Shown: positions 19,840 to 29,389, numbered from the stretch's first letter. The stretch: DNA of 47,098 nt from Microcoleus sp. LEGE 07076 (GCF_015207455.1 NZ_JADEWV010000025.1:1-47098), one strand, 5' to 3'. Notes: generated by a model not told the origin, from the sequence alone. Numbers and translations: made by a program.

Positions 19840-21045
19840 TCATTGCGGTGCACCCGCATTTTTAAGCGGATTTCCCACATCAAAGAAATCTTCCATCCAC
19901 AGCGAACCCAGTAATGCACCGTGTTCCATAAATTTTTTTACTCCCTGCATATCTGCGGTTCTTTTTGCTTGAGTAAAACCTTTCTCATCTCGATATAATA
20001 CCCATAATTCCTCTGGCTTCAAACTATCCACAAAAAAGGGAGAATGCGTTGTCACCATTAATTGAGTATTCGCAGAAGCCGAACGACATTCTTCTGCAAG
20101 CTGAGGTAATAATCGCGGATGTAAATGATTTTCTGGTTCTTCTATTCCAACTAATTGCGGGGGATTTGGGTCAAATAATACTATCAAATAAGCTAAGAGC
20201 TTTAACGTACCATCAGAGGCAAATTTTGCCAGAATTGGATGAGTAAAAGGAGCATCTTTAATTTCCAACAAAAGTCTGCCATCCTGCATGATTGAGGCTT
20301 CGACTTTTTCGAGGCGTGGAATACGAACGGAAAGGGTTTTTAGTATTTGTTCTAACCGTTGGGGATGTTGTTCTTTTAGGTATTGGATAACATTGGGTAA
20401 ATTGTCACCCGTGGGAGATAATCTTTCCTGTGCACCTGCTTCGGGAAGGCTGCGGGTATGATCGGCGGTTAAATATGATAAATACCAGCCTGTAATAAAG
20501 CGTCTTAAAGCACTAACACGGGGATGTTTGGTAAATTGTCCTAATGTATTTACGGCTAATAATTCAGATGATGCTAGTTGTTCGGTGATCCTTTCACCTT
20601 CTTCATCAGGACTTTCGCCACTAATGACTTGTCCTTCCCCTTTTTTGAAGTCTAAAAAACGAAAGGGTTTTCCTCTTCCAGATTTTCCGCGTCGCCAATG
20701 CAACCATTCTTCAGCAATAAAGGGACGATTATTTTCTTCATCTATAGCCAGATGATAGGTAATTAAAGGCGAGTCGGATGTCTCTCGATATTTTAATTCA
20801 ATGATAATGCAGCCTTCGCTGTCTCTGGTGCGTAATTCTCGAAATCTGCCCCGTCTATCCCAGGCTTTTCTGAGGCTTTCGGTGAAACATTCGGATAGGA
20901 AAGCGAAAACATCGAAAATAGTTGACTTTCCGCTACCGTTGGGGCCTAAGAAGACAGTTAAGGGGGTGAGGTTTTTGAGTTCTAGATTGTGCAAAGCACG
21001 GTAATTTTGGACTTTGAGATATTCTATACGGGGAATATTTTTCAT
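19840..21045 (-). CDS. AAA/ABC-type ATPase (OLD/RecF-like) of the DUF4276 cassette
   Basis: A 401-residue P-loop ATPase. It begins with the RecF/OLD-type [20 protein letters not shown], Walker A is at 34-42 (GPNGSGKST), an ABC-like signature region reads [15 protein letters not shown], Walker B is [13 protein letters not shown], and the switch His lies in [12 protein letters not shown]. There is no fused TOPRIM domain; instead the next gene supplies it, so the pair looks like a split OLD system. A strong GGAGGTG ribosome-binding site lies 6 bases from the ATG. It probably senses or clamps DNA and licenses the partner. Biological role (anti-phage defence or toxin-like) is inferred from family behaviour. 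Confidence 0.82.
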   Translation of the reverse strand: MKNIPRIEYLKVQNYRALHNLELKNLTPLTVFLGPNGSGKSTIFDVFAFLSECFTESLRKAWDRRGRFRELRTRDSEGCIIIELKYRETSDSPLITYHLAIDEENNRPFIAEEWLHWRRGKSGRGKPFRFLDFKKGEGQVISGESPDEEGERITEQLASSELLAVNTLGQFTKHPRVSALRRFITGWYLSYLTADHTRSLPEAGAQERLSPTGDNLPNVIQYLKEQHPQRLEQILKTLSVRIPRLEKVEASIMQDGRLLLEIKDAPFTHPILAKFASDGTLKLLAYLIVLFDPNPPQLVGIEEPENHLHPRLLPQLAEECRSASANTQLMVTTHSPFFVDSLKPEELWVLYRDEKGFTQAKRTADMQGVKKFMEHGALLGSLWMEDFFDVGNPLKNAGAPQ

Positions 21046-21193
21046 GATTTCACCTCCTCAATTATAATCTCGGTTTTTTCTATCCTAATTTCTCTTTTAA
21101 CGAACCGCGAAGACGCGAAGTGCGCGAAGGAAGAAAAGAGAAGAAGAAAAAACTAAAGTCCTGACGGAGAACTTAATTTGACGGCGAGACCAA

Positions 21194-22078
21194 TTACTGC
21201 TGATTCCGCAGGCGAGGGTTCACAAATTCGTTTAATCCTTCCCCCACTAAAGATAGTCCCACTACCATTAAAGTCATCGCCAAACCGGGAAACAAAGCTG
21301 TCCACCAAATTCCCGTAGGTAACGCATCCAAAGCTAAACGCAAGTCGTGTCCCCATTCTGGAGTTTGTTCGGGAAGTCCTAATCCGAGAAATCCTAAGCC
21401 TCCTAATGTTAAAATGGCATCGGCGGCGTTGAGCGCAAACAGCACCGGTACGCTCCCAATCACGTTCAGAAACAGGTAGCGCGAAAGCACTGTCCAAGTG
21501 TCGGCACCCATTGCTCGCGCGGCTTCGACAAATAATTCGGTTTTGACGCTGGCGGTGTGATTCCTGACGACTCGGTAGTATTGAGGGATGTAGGAAATGC
21601 TCAGGGCGATCGCAGCGTTGAATATTCCTCTTCCAACTACAAAGGCCAGTGTCAAGGAAAGCAGCAGCCCCGGCAAAGTATAAATTGTGTCCATTAAAAA
21701 TAACAGCACTCGATCGAACTTACCGCCCAAGTAACCGCTAAGCAAACCTAGCGGTACGCCGATAAACAAACTCAAAGCTGTGGCTAAAATCACCACTTGC
21801 CAAGCAGCCCGAGAAGCAAACAGCGTCCGGGAAAAAACATCGTAGCCGCTGCGGCTGGTACCAAACCAATAATTCGCCGATGGCGGTTCGTGAATCGGAT
21901 TGATCAAAGCATCCGTAGGATTTTGCAGCCATCCCCAAGCTTGCATAGTTGGAGACAAGATGGCTACCAACACAAACACGGCAGTTATTGTCAAACCCGC
22001 CCACATCATTTTCATTGACAGGCTTGACTTTGAGGCAAGATTGAGAAATTTCGGTAGTCGGAGGCGGCTTTGGGTCAT
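21194..22078 (-). CDS. Peptide/nickel-type ABC transporter permease (DppC-like)
   Basis: This 294-residue inner-membrane permease has an N-terminal helix at about residues 24-45, an OppC-type N-terminal segment (WFGTSRSGYDVFSRTLFASR) and then the binding-protein-dependent transport domain. The EAA cytoplasmic loop is EAARAMGADTWTVLSRYLFL. It would form half of the channel for oligopeptide, dipeptide or metal-chelate uptake. No binding protein, second permease or ATPase lies nearby, so it is an orphan whose partners must be elsewhere, which is common in cyanobacteria. Confidence 0.9.
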   Translation of the reverse strand: MTQSRLRLPKFLNLASKSSLSMKMMWAGLTITAVFVLVAILSPTMQAWGWLQNPTDALINPIHEPPSANYWFGTSRSGYDVFSRTLFASRAAWQVVILATALSLFIGVPLGLLSGYLGGKFDRVLLFLMDTIYTLPGLLLSLTLAFVVGRGIFNAAIALSISYIPQYYRVVRNHTASVKTELFVEAARAMGADTWTVLSRYLFLNVIGSVPVLFALNAADAILTLGGLGFLGLGLPEQTPEWGHDLRLALDALPTGIWWTALFPGLAMTLMVVGLSLVGEGLNEFVNPRLRNQQ

Positions 22079-22147
22079 AATCGATCGTTAGTGCGTCAAA
22101 TTAGTTTTCAACAGCATATCAACATTTACCAAAAACCATAGGAAGAC

Positions 22148-22235
22148 TTTTTAACCGCTGATGAACGCAGATACACGCAGAGCGGATTACATCAGCGTTC
22201 ATCCGTGTTCATCCGCTGATATCTGCGGTTAAAAA
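22148..22235. repeat. Dispersed palindromic repeat (AACCGC...GCGGTT type)
   Basis: TTTTTAACCGC (22148-22158) pairs with GCGGTTAAAAA (22225-22235), and GATGAACGC (22160-22168) with GCGTTCATC (22195-22203). Related words (TTTTTAACCGCAGATGCAG, GGATTGACGC) recur at about 24096-24140. This matches a repeat type I recall as widespread in Oscillatoria-like genomes. It lies between the NTRC 3' end and the permease start. Confidence 0.7.
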
Positions 22236-22255
22236 CTCTTCGCTAATTTGCATTC

Positions 22256-23626
22256 CTACAAATTGCTGGCAATTAACTCGCGGTACTGACTTTTTGGCTT
22301 AACTCCTTTGAGTTCGACTACCAATTCTTTGTCTTTGAAATACTGAATCGTCGGCGTACCAGTCACGCCAGCATTTTCAGCAATTTCTGGATCTGCTTCG
22401 ATGTCGATTTCCACATAGTGAATTTTGCCATCGAACTCATCTACTACTTTGCTCAAAATCGGCTTGAGACTGTGACAAGGGCCGCAAGTCGGAGCGGAGT
22501 ATTTGACCACAATTAGTCGATCGCTATCGTGGAACAGCTTCCGCAAAGCATAACCTCCTTCATGGCGCGTGTCTTCGATCTCAAAATTCTCATCGGTTTT
22601 GCGGACTTTTGGAGCTTCCGGTACCGAGGTCGGCGACTCGGATTCCTCGGTTTGATGGAATTCCTGGGTTAAAGCGTTAACTGAGAGCCAACGTTCTGCC
22701 AGCATCGCCCCCATGCAGCCGCTACCTGCTGCGGTAATGGCTTGGCGAAACTCGTGGTCTTGCACGTCGCCCACGGCGTAAACTCCCTCGACGCTAGTTT
22801 CTACCGTGCCGTGTTTGGTAGCGATATAACCTACTTCGTCGAGTTCTAGCTGACCTTGGAACAGTTGAGTGTTGGGAGTGTGACCGATCGCGTAAAACAA
22901 TCCCTTCACCTGCAAATCTGTTTCGGCGCCAGTCTCGATATTTCTAATTCTCACCCCATCCATTTTGCTTCCGGGCACTCCCAAAACATCTACAGCTTCG
23001 GTGTTCCAGTGCACGGTGATTTTGGGATTGCTCAGCACTCGGTCTTGCATAGCTTTGCTGGCGCGCATCCGATCGCGCCGCACCAGCATATTTACGTGGG
23101 AGCCGTATTTTGTCAAATAAATAGATTCTTCGGCCGCAGTATCGCCCGCGCCGATGACTGCTAAATCAACTCCTTTAAAAATTGGGGTAGCGCCGTCACA
23201 AATCGCACAGGCCGAAATGCCGTGACTCCAAAATACTTTTTCGCTAGGCAGACCCAACCTTTTTGCTGTTGCGCCTGTAGCGATTACTATCGTGTGGGTT
23301 TTAATTTCTCGGTCTTCCGATCGCACTGTAAACGGACGATTCGTTAAATCCACTGAAATTACATCTTCGGTGTATAATTCGGCACCCCACCGCACTGCTT
23401 GAGCTTTCATCCGATCCATCAGTTGCGGCCCGGTGATGCCTTCGGGAAAGCCGGGGAAGTTTTCGACTTCTGTAGTGGTCATCAGTTGACCGCCGGGAAT
23501 GCCTCCCATTTGGTAGCCTTCAAAGACTACGGGTTTCAGGTTGGCTCTCCCGGCGTAGATGGCTGCGGTGTAGCCTGCTGGGCCTGAGCCGATAATCACT
23601 AGGTTTTCTACAGTTTCGTTGGTCAC
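22256..23626 (-). CDS. NADPH-thioredoxin reductase C (NTRC), reductase-thioredoxin fusion
   Basis: This 456-residue bifunctional redox enzyme passes electrons from NADPH through FAD to a built-in thioredoxin and on to 2-Cys peroxiredoxin and other targets. The FAD-binding GSGPAG is near residue 13, the reductase disulfide is C140/C143 (ACAICDGA), the NADPH-binding segment is [11 protein letters not shown] (158-168), and the second FAD motif is [10 protein letters not shown]. After a linker rich in Glu/Pro/Ser, the thioredoxin domain (about 350-456) has C381/C384 in APTCGPC and the cis-proline in TGTPTIQYF. The start is GTG. Such fusions are typical of oxygenic phototrophs and support the cyanobacterial assignment. 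Confidence 0.95.
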   Translation of the reverse strand: MTNETVENLVIIGSGPAGYTAAIYAGRANLKPVVFEGYQMGGIPGGQLMTTTEVENFPGFPEGITGPQLMDRMKAQAVRWGAELYTEDVISVDLTNRPFTVRSEDREIKTHTIVIATGATAKRLGLPSEKVFWSHGISACAICDGATPIFKGVDLAVIGAGDTAAEESIYLTKYGSHVNMLVRRDRMRASKAMQDRVLSNPKITVHWNTEAVDVLGVPGSKMDGVRIRNIETGAETDLQVKGLFYAIGHTPNTQLFQGQLELDEVGYIATKHGTVETSVEGVYAVGDVQDHEFRQAITAAGSGCMGAMLAERWLSVNALTQEFHQTEESESPTSVPEAPKVRKTDENFEIEDTRHEGGYALRKLFHDSDRLIVVKYSAPTCGPCHSLKPILSKVVDEFDGKIHYVEIDIEADPEIAENAGVTGTPTIQYFKDKELVVELKGVKPKSQYRELIASNL

Positions 23627-24150
23627 AGCTGTTTATTCAAACTCATAACGACTTCGCTTAACTAAATTATAGCAGAGAGCGAGCCTATTTCTATTTTTGA
23701 GGGCCCAAGGGCGATCGAGACAACTCAAGCCAGTTAAATAACCAAAAATAATCAAAAAACTAATTTTGTTTTAAATGTTCAATCAATTCCCGGAAAACCC
23801 CCAAAATAGGCCCCCTTCACTATTGATTCCATTCTCATTTACTTGACGAATTTGCGACGTTTGAGCTATTATACAATTCTGATACTCAAGGGGTGCTATG
23901 ACTATTTTTTGTACTTGGACGCTGAAAGCTTTTAAAATCGGAGAATAAACAAACTCAACTAATGCAACAAATACAACTCTAATATGCAAAATACGCATTT
24001 AGTAGTTTAACAATTGTAACGAAAATTTAGGCTGATTTGACAAAATATATTTTTTGTGATATAGAAGGTGCGGTGGAGGGAATTTGGATGAGGATTTTTA
24101 ACCGCAGATGCAGGCGGATTGACGCGGATTGACGCAGATCAGATGGAATT
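23627..24150. other. AT-rich spacer ending in a degenerate repeat
   Basis: No coding potential is seen. The right end (24096-24140) contains TTTTTAACCGCAGATGCAG and repeated GGATTGACGC words, a relative of the element at 22148-22235, immediately upstream of the next gene. Promoters for NTRC (minus) and the fusion gene (plus) should lie here. Confidence 0.45.
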
Positions 24151-25173
24151 TTGCTTTTTAAATTTGTGGATAATACCAAGATATTGTTTGTGTGCAGCCA
24201 AAACAAGTGGAGAAGTTTGACTGCACAGAAGATATGCGAGAATGTTAGCGGCTTGAGTGTGCGATCGGCTGGAACGGAAAAAAGTGCCAGAATTAGAGTG
24301 ACTGAGGGTTTGCTGGGTTGGGCGGATTTGATATTTGTGATGGAGAAGAAGCACGCCGATCGACTTGCCAGCAAATTTCCTGAAAGTCTTAAAGGCAAAA
24401 AAGTTATTTGTCTGCAAATCGCCGATAATTATGAGTATATGCAACCAGAGTTAGTCGAGATTTTGCAGGCGAAGCTCGGTTCGGATCTGGAAATGTCAGA
24501 CAGCAGGACAAGTTTTATGCAGCGCGTTCTAGAGCCGGAGGTTATGGATTCTTGGGAAGAAGCTGTTGAGTATGACTCGATGGATTTTACTGAGGTGAAT
24601 GCGGCTTTTGCTAAAAGTGCGATCGAACTCGGGCCGATGTCTGGGAAAATCTTAGATGCTGGGACTGGTACGGCGAGAATCCCGATCGCCATTGCTCGGA
24701 TGCGTCCGGATTGGGAGTTTACTTGCATCGATTTGTCGGCAAATATGCTGAAATTAGGACGGGAAAATGTGTGCGAGGCGAATCTTCGGGAGCAAATTCA
24801 GCTCGAACAGATCGATGCTAAAGCTATGCCCTATCCAGACAGTTCTTTTGATATGCTGATTTCTAACAGTATTATCCACCATTTGCCCGATCCGCTGCCG
24901 TTTTTGTCCGAAGTCAAACGAGTCTTAAAACCGAACGGAGCAATATTTTTACGGGATTTACTCAGACCCGAAAATGTGGCAATCAGGGATAATTTAGTCG
25001 AGATGTACACCGGAGATTGCAACTCCCATCAAAAACAGTTATTCAGTGATTCCCTGCAAGCTGCTTTTACTCTCAATGAAATACAGACAATGAGCGAAAC
25101 TGTCGGTTTGGAGGGTTTGAGGATTTATGAATCTTCGGATAGGCACTGGACGGCCCTGCGCGCCCGGATGTAA
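24151..25173 (+). CDS. LMW-phosphatase-like domain fused to SAM methyltransferase
   Basis: A 340-residue two-domain protein. Residues 9-112 match the small COG4551-type low-molecular-weight phosphatase family: CX5R loop VCSQNKWRS with C15 and R21, RSAGTEK, WADLIFVMEKKHADRL, and YEYMQPELVEIL. Residues 123-340 form a class I methyltransferase with motif I at 167-174 (ILDAGTGT), acidic motif CIDLSANM, then DAKAMPYPDSSFDMLISNSI and a post-I HHLPDPLPFLSEV segment. Substrates of both domains are unknown. The start may be TTG 24151 or GTG 24166. M115 or M123 could be an internal start giving a separate methyltransferase, and AGGA lies before M123. I recall both domains as stand-alone proteins, so the fusion is unusual. 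It is convergent with the next gene, 11 bp apart. Confidence 0.78.
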   Translation: MLFKFVDNTKILFVCSQNKWRSLTAQKICENVSGLSVRSAGTEKSARIRVTEGLLGWADLIFVMEKKHADRLASKFPESLKGKKVICLQIADNYEYMQPELVEILQAKLGSDLEMSDSRTSFMQRVLEPEVMDSWEEAVEYDSMDFTEVNAAFAKSAIELGPMSGKILDAGTGTARIPIAIARMRPDWEFTCIDLSANMLKLGRENVCEANLREQIQLEQIDAKAMPYPDSSFDMLISNSIIHHLPDPLPFLSEVKRVLKPNGAIFLRDLLRPENVAIRDNLVEMYTGDCNSHQKQLFSDSLQAAFTLNEIQTMSETVGLEGLRIYESSDRHWTALRARM

Positions 25174-25184
25174 ATTTGCGATCG

Positions 25185-26330
25185 TCAACCAAGCAATTTT
25201 TCGGACTCATTTACTGAATCCAGTTCGATATTACCTAAAATTACTCGATCGCGCCCTCTGTCTTTAGCTTCATAAAGCGCACTGTCTGCTGCTGCAATCA
25301 AATCTTTTTGTGAAATTTCCGGTCTAGGCACCGTACTCGCCACTCCTAAACTCAGTGTAACACAAGAAGACAACGGCGATTTGATATTTTCAATTTCAAG
25401 TTTTTTCACCCTGGCTCGAATTTTCTCTGCCACTGAGACAGCCATATCCGCTGAAGCTTCAGGTAAAATTACTGCAAATTCTTCACCTCCGTAACGAGCT
25501 ACCAGAGTCTCTCGCAAAACTTTGCCTGCTGAGGACTTTACCGCCTCAACAATAGTTTTGGCTACCTGTTGCAAACAAGCGTCTCCCGCCTGATGTCCGT
25601 AAGTATCGTTGTATTTCTTGAAAAAGTCAATGTCGCACAAAATTAAAGATATTTCTGCTGCTGCTTCTCCCAATTTTTGCCATTCTTTTTCTAAGTATTC
25701 ATTAAAACAGCGTCGGTTGGCCACCTGAGTTAAACCATCTGAATGAGCGAGGCGGTACAATTCCGAATTAGCCGCAGTTAATTGAGAATTGGCTGCTTCC
25801 AACTCGGATTGCGTGACCGATAAATTGTAGTAAAGTTCGCTAATATACCAAGTAGCTTGTTGGTGAATTTGAGATAAAGCTAGTAACACTTGATGTACGT
25901 CTAGCAGGCGGTAAACTTCAGGTTCTAACTGCACGACAATCGGCTCGTAAAGCTCTTCCGGCTGTCTCTGCACAGCTCGCTGAGCTGCCATGACAATTAA
26001 GGCTACTCCTGGTAAAATCAAAATATCCGTTTGAGTTATTTGATACAAAGCCTGAATTGGTCTGCAAGCAAATATATCTACTCCGTAAGGCCGGCTCATG
26101 CGTTCCATAAATCTCTGGCGCGATATCATCCCTAAAAATGTGCCACTTACGTTCAAGATAACTCCCGGAAGCAGCGGATGAGCTTGAAATAGCCGAGCTA
26201 CATCTTTGGCAAGACATGAAGCTTCAACCTGAACATCAAATACAGCCAGTTCTTTAAGAGTAGACTCTAAAGATAAAGTTTTAGGTGGTTTTTCAGGTTC
26301 TATAGATGGTGCGATAAATTTAGCAAACAC
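25185..26330 (-). CDS. Diguanylate cyclase (GGDEF) with CBS-like N-terminal sensor
   Basis: This 381-residue protein would make cyclic di-GMP. Residues 30-150 form a CBS-like/regulatory region containing FQAHPLLPGVILNVSGTFLG and LYEPIVVQLEPEVYRLLDVH. A coiled linker follows (SELEAANSQLTAANSELY), then the GGDEF domain with DGLTQVANRR, CDIDFFKKYNDTYGHQAGD and the active-site YGGEEF. The allosteric RxxD inhibition site before YGGEEF is not conserved (LRET at that place), so product inhibition through this site seems lost. There is no EAL domain. The start is GTG. Its cue is unknown; the same type of N-terminal region precedes other cyanobacterial signalling domains. Confidence 0.88.
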   Translation of the reverse strand: MFAKFIAPSIEPEKPPKTLSLESTLKELAVFDVQVEASCLAKDVARLFQAHPLLPGVILNVSGTFLGMISRQRFMERMSRPYGVDIFACRPIQALYQITQTDILILPGVALIVMAAQRAVQRQPEELYEPIVVQLEPEVYRLLDVHQVLLALSQIHQQATWYISELYYNLSVTQSELEAANSQLTAANSELYRLAHSDGLTQVANRRCFNEYLEKEWQKLGEAAAEISLILCDIDFFKKYNDTYGHQAGDACLQQVAKTIVEAVKSSAGKVLRETLVARYGGEEFAVILPEASADMAVSVAEKIRARVKKLEIENIKSPLSSCVTLSLGVASTVPRPEISQKDLIAAADSALYEAKDRGRDRVILGNIELDSVNESEKLLG

Positions 26331-26606
26331 AGTGCATACCCAAAATCAACTATATAGTAGCAACAAACCTATTGTCCACTATTTTATGAGATTAACTGAA
26401 GATATTATAATTGATTGTAGTGTAAATCACAATCAAAAAAGAGCTGTGGGTATATTTGAGAAGTAAGTTGTTGGCTGGATTCCTATTCATATAATTGTAG
26501 AATAGTTGAATTATCGAGCGTATTTAACTGTTAATTTAAATCTGAAATATTAACCGCATTCTCGACAACGGCTGGAAAATATAAAATTTAGCTCGAATTC
26601 AAATAT

Positions 26607-27110
26607 TTACTCCACGACATTTAAATAAACTTCATAGGTCGATCGCTCGAAACAAACAAGCATCACTTGGTCGATCGAGCTATTACGGAGAAACAGCTTA
26701 ATTTCAGAGACAGCAATTTGGGCGGCGCGGTCGATGGGGAAACGAAACACACCCGTGCTGATAGCCGGAAAAGCAATTGTACGGATTTGATGTTCTTGAG
26801 CCAACATCAAACTGTTCCGGTAACAAGAAGCCAGCAATTCATCTTCCCCACAAATGCCATTTCTCCAAACGGGGCCGACGGTGTGAATTACCCAGGGACA
26901 AGGGAGATTGTAACCGCCGGTGATTTTAGCCTCACCAGTCGCACAGCCCTTCAATATTCTGCACTCTTCAAGCAAACCAGGCCCGGCCGCCCGGTGAATT
27001 GCGCCGTCAACACCCCCTCCTCCCAAAAGACTTTCGTTGGCAGCATTGACGATCGCATCCACCTTTTGCTTGATAATATCACCTTGAATAACTTCGATCC
27101 GGTCTAACAT
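26607..27110 (-). CDS. Macrodomain protein (O-acetyl-ADP-ribose deacetylase-like)
   Basis: A 167-residue single macrodomain from ATG 27110 (the frame is open to a TTG four codons upstream). It has the ADP-ribose-binding segments [40 protein letters not shown] and [14 protein letters not shown]. Proteins of this YmdB type hydrolyse O-acetyl-ADP-ribose or remove ADP-ribose from targets in the cytoplasm. The length and motif spacing are normal and the catalytic-region Asn and Asp residues are present. No ADP-ribosyltransferase gene is adjacent, so no toxin-antidote pairing is implied. Region 27111-27479 downstream of its start holds only repeat-like DNA. Confidence 0.92.
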   Translation of the reverse strand: MLDRIEVIQGDIIKQKVDAIVNAANESLLGGGGVDGAIHRAAGPGLLEECRILKGCATGEAKITGGYNLPCPWVIHTVGPVWRNGICGEDELLASCYRNSLMLAQEHQIRTIAFPAISTGVFRFPIDRAAQIAVSEIKLFLRNSSIDQVMLVCFERSTYEVYLNVVE

Positions 27111-27479
27111 CGCAATTCCCAATTGTAAATCTCAAATCAAGCTTAACAACCTAGAAATAGGGCCCGCAATCCAAACCCAACCTTCCCAACTCCCCAGGGG
27201 CGAATTGATTTCCTCCAGAGTTACCCGCTAATTTTCTGAGTTTTTAAATCAGGGTTCAAGCTGTAACCAGGTTTTGCGTCAAAACTGAGTGAGATATTGC
27301 ACCAATATCCGTCAGGGATTTTTCGTGGAGGAAGGCGAGTTTATTTAACTTATCTGCAAACTTTCAAACTATTGGTGAACCCGCCCGTACAGATTCCGCA
27401 CGAATGATGAAATATCTCAGTAAAAACCAGGTTTATACACCAGTCCTCCACTCCCAACCCAAACTCAAAACTACTTCCA

Positions 27480-27980
27480 TCACCAGCCCCAAGTTCCGAT
27501 TCCTCCCTTAAAGGGGCCGACAATATCTTTGGTAATCCAACCGCCGTAAAAAATCCCTTCTTGAGCTTGCACTAACTCCCCATCCACATAACAAGCATCC
27601 ATCAGCCTCGGATAAAAAGCCACATAATCTCTAATAGCCTCAAAGGCTGGTACGGGATTCGGATAAAACCAAGCGGCATCCGCTACTTCTTTTTCTCCCA
27701 CCGTCACAGTGTAATAACCGGCTTGTCCCTTCCACTCGCACCACGAACCCCGTGAACTTTTGTGCAAATATTGCATTTGAATGTCTTCAGGAGAGATATA
27801 GTAGTAAGGAGGATGACTTGTCTCTAACACCCGCTGAGCACGTCGCGTGTCGGCGATCGTCACTTGATTAAAAACAATCTTTACGTGTTTTGTCGATTGT
27901 TCTAGGCGAGGCGGACGCGGGTAATCCCAAACAGACTCTTGACCGGGACTCGGTTCTATGCGATCGAAGTTCACTTGCAC
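27480..27980 (-). CDS. DUF427 domain-containing protein
   Basis: A 166-residue protein with the DUF427 core: VKIVFNQVTIADTRRAQRVL, ETSHPPYYYISPEDIQMQYL, CEWKGQAGYYTVTV, DAAWFYPNPVPAFEAIRDYV and FYPRLMDACYVDGE. The family is widespread in bacteria and fungi and its biochemical function is not established; a small-molecule-binding beta fold is assumed. The start is GTG 27980 with AGGGGAG (27984-27990) 3 bases upstream; the spacing is short but the first residues fit the family. It is transcribed in the same direction as the macrodomain gene, 370 bp upstream of it, with no sign of an operon. Confidence 0.88.
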   Translation of the reverse strand: MQVNFDRIEPSPGQESVWDYPRPPRLEQSTKHVKIVFNQVTIADTRRAQRVLETSHPPYYYISPEDIQMQYLHKSSRGSWCEWKGQAGYYTVTVGEKEVADAAWFYPNPVPAFEAIRDYVAFYPRLMDACYVDGELVQAQEGIFYGGWITKDIVGPFKGGIGTWGW

Positions 27981-28371
27981 AATCTCCCCTGCAAAAAAAC
28001 AATTAGCGACCCATCGTTATCAAGCTGGCGCCAGTCAATATACTGCCTTAATTTGGCCACAAAGTCAAGTTTATACCTTTGTTTTAGGACAACACACTCA
28101 AAAGTTTACAACAACTTCTGTACCTAAAGACAATAATTTGCAATTGTAGAGATGTCGGCAAATTCGATCGCGCTTTTGCACAACAAAACAAAGCCTGAGA
28201 TTGGCTGTAAAAATAAATTTATCCGGCTGTTATTGCCGAGCTTCGACAAAAATTGTGGTTTTAACTGATATCTTGCACCATTGTCAGCAAAGGGCTAGAA
28301 GCCCGTTCCACAAAGAGTGAATTTCTTGTGGGATGGGTATCCTTCCCGTCCATAAAAAGCTTATTGAAAAT

Positions 28372-28409
28372 GGTGCTCTTCTCTCAGTTAAAACTGACAG
28401 AAGAGCACC
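28372..28409. repeat. 18-bp near-perfect palindrome
   Basis: GGTGCTCTTCTCTCAGTT (28372-28389) pairs with AACTGACAGAAGAGCACC (28392-28409) with one C/C mismatch and a 2-base loop. No T-run is present. It is not a coding feature; a transcript-end hairpin or small palindromic element is possible. Confidence 0.6.
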
Positions 28410-28501
28410 CTTCGTATGGAATCTCTTAAAAACCGGGTTTCTGAACGAGAGATATAGGTTGTCATGCTAATACCATTTTTCCAAAATCCTGCCACAGTAG
28501 T

Positions 28502-28570
28502 TGTAGGGTGCGTCGCACGAGAACAATTCAGAGCATTTCACGCCAGATATATCGTGCGACGCACCTTACA
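28502..28570. repeat. 69-bp element with 19-bp inverted ends (GTAGGGTGCGTCGCACGA type)
   Basis: TGTAGGGTGCGTCGCACGA (28502-28520) and TCGTGCGACGCACCTTACA (28552-28570) are inverted copies with one mismatch around a 31-base centre. The GTAGGGTGCGT core is one I recall from many cyanobacterial spacers, so this is probably a mobile palindromic unit (REP/MITE-like). Confidence 0.7.
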
Positions 28571-29389
28571 CATTGGGTAGACGAAACAAACTCAAAAATT
28601 CTCTTGCAGCCAGCTTTTTTATAAATAGTATAAATTTGCGGTCAGAAACCAAGTTTTTGCCACAGATGCAATATCTCAGTTTTAATCTACCCTCTCAAAA
28701 ACTTGGATTATACTGATAAGTACCTGTAAGTTTTCTCGAACCGCACTAAACCAAAGTCAGGCTTGAGATTGGCTGAAAAAATTGTTTTTTCAGCACAGCT
28801 ATCGGTTGCTTCGCCAATGGCAGAATGCCAGTTGTGACGGCAAGTAATATTAGTCAGGTAAAATGACTGCGATGGGTTCGAGCGTTCCGACTTAAGCCGT
28901 CAAAGTTTTTAGAGAGCATCTCGGTTTTGTTGCTGCATAAAAGCTGTCCACCGCTTAATTGTATCAGCTCTTTGAGAACAGCACTCAAAAAAGGCTTTTT
29001 ACAAAACACAGAGCATCCCTGTTTTTTAAGACAAGCCAAGTCCTCACCGCAAACCAACCTTATTTGTGCTAGGTACTGATTGGCAATTAATAACCGACAG
29101 CAACGAGCAAATATTTGCCCAAATTTATGATGAGCAGATTCTAGCCATCAGGTCTAAAAGCGTTCAGCCTTAAGCCTTTGGGCGTCTACTTTCAAAACGG
29201 GATACTCCCATCTTTGACGCTAAGAGAGTTATCTGATAAAGTTATAGGCAATATTAAGGTTTTTTAATCTTATTGGCAAAAATCTGGGGCAGTGCCGAGT
29301 TTGTATCAGCGCCAAATATAGCGCCTGCAGTCACATTACCCGCGATCGAACTTTGAAAACAGAGCGGGCAGCCTTTAACAATTGTATCT

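Larger units (their letters stand above)
27281..28685. repeat. Dispersed AAAACTGAGATATTGCA-type repeat copies
   Basis: Related copies occur at 27281-27303 (plus, AAAACTGAGTGAGATATTGC), 27411-27424 (fragment, minus), 28259-28278 (plus) and 28667-28685 (minus). Each lies near an AAACC[A/G][A/G]GTTT-type word. They are outside coding regions and flank the DUF427 gene on both sides, so this looks like a small dispersed repeat family. Confidence 0.5.
27981..29389. other. 1.4-kb palindrome-rich spacer without supportable genes
   Basis: It lies between the divergent DUF427 (minus) and antiporter (plus) genes. It contains two strong palindromes (listed separately), AAACCGGGTTT-type words and a GGGCTAGAAGCCC hairpin near 28292. 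A 45-codon open stretch ending at about 29172 (TLFVLGTDWQLITDSNEQIF) looks protein-like but has no convincing start and may be a gene relic. Confidence 0.45.

Noticed and set aside
24143..24165. ATG at 24143 as the start of the fusion gene
   Set aside because: It is in a different frame from the phosphatase-like domain; TTG 24151 or GTG 24166 fit.
28854..29057. 67-codon minus-strand frame with several cysteines
   Set aside because: The Cys pattern has no metal-site spacing and the region is repeat-rich spacer DNA.
29050..29172. 45-codon plus-strand stretch reading TLFVLGTDWQLITDSNEQIF
   Set aside because: It looks protein-like but lacks a credible start and a ribosome-binding site; at most a relic, so it is only mentioned in the spacer entry.
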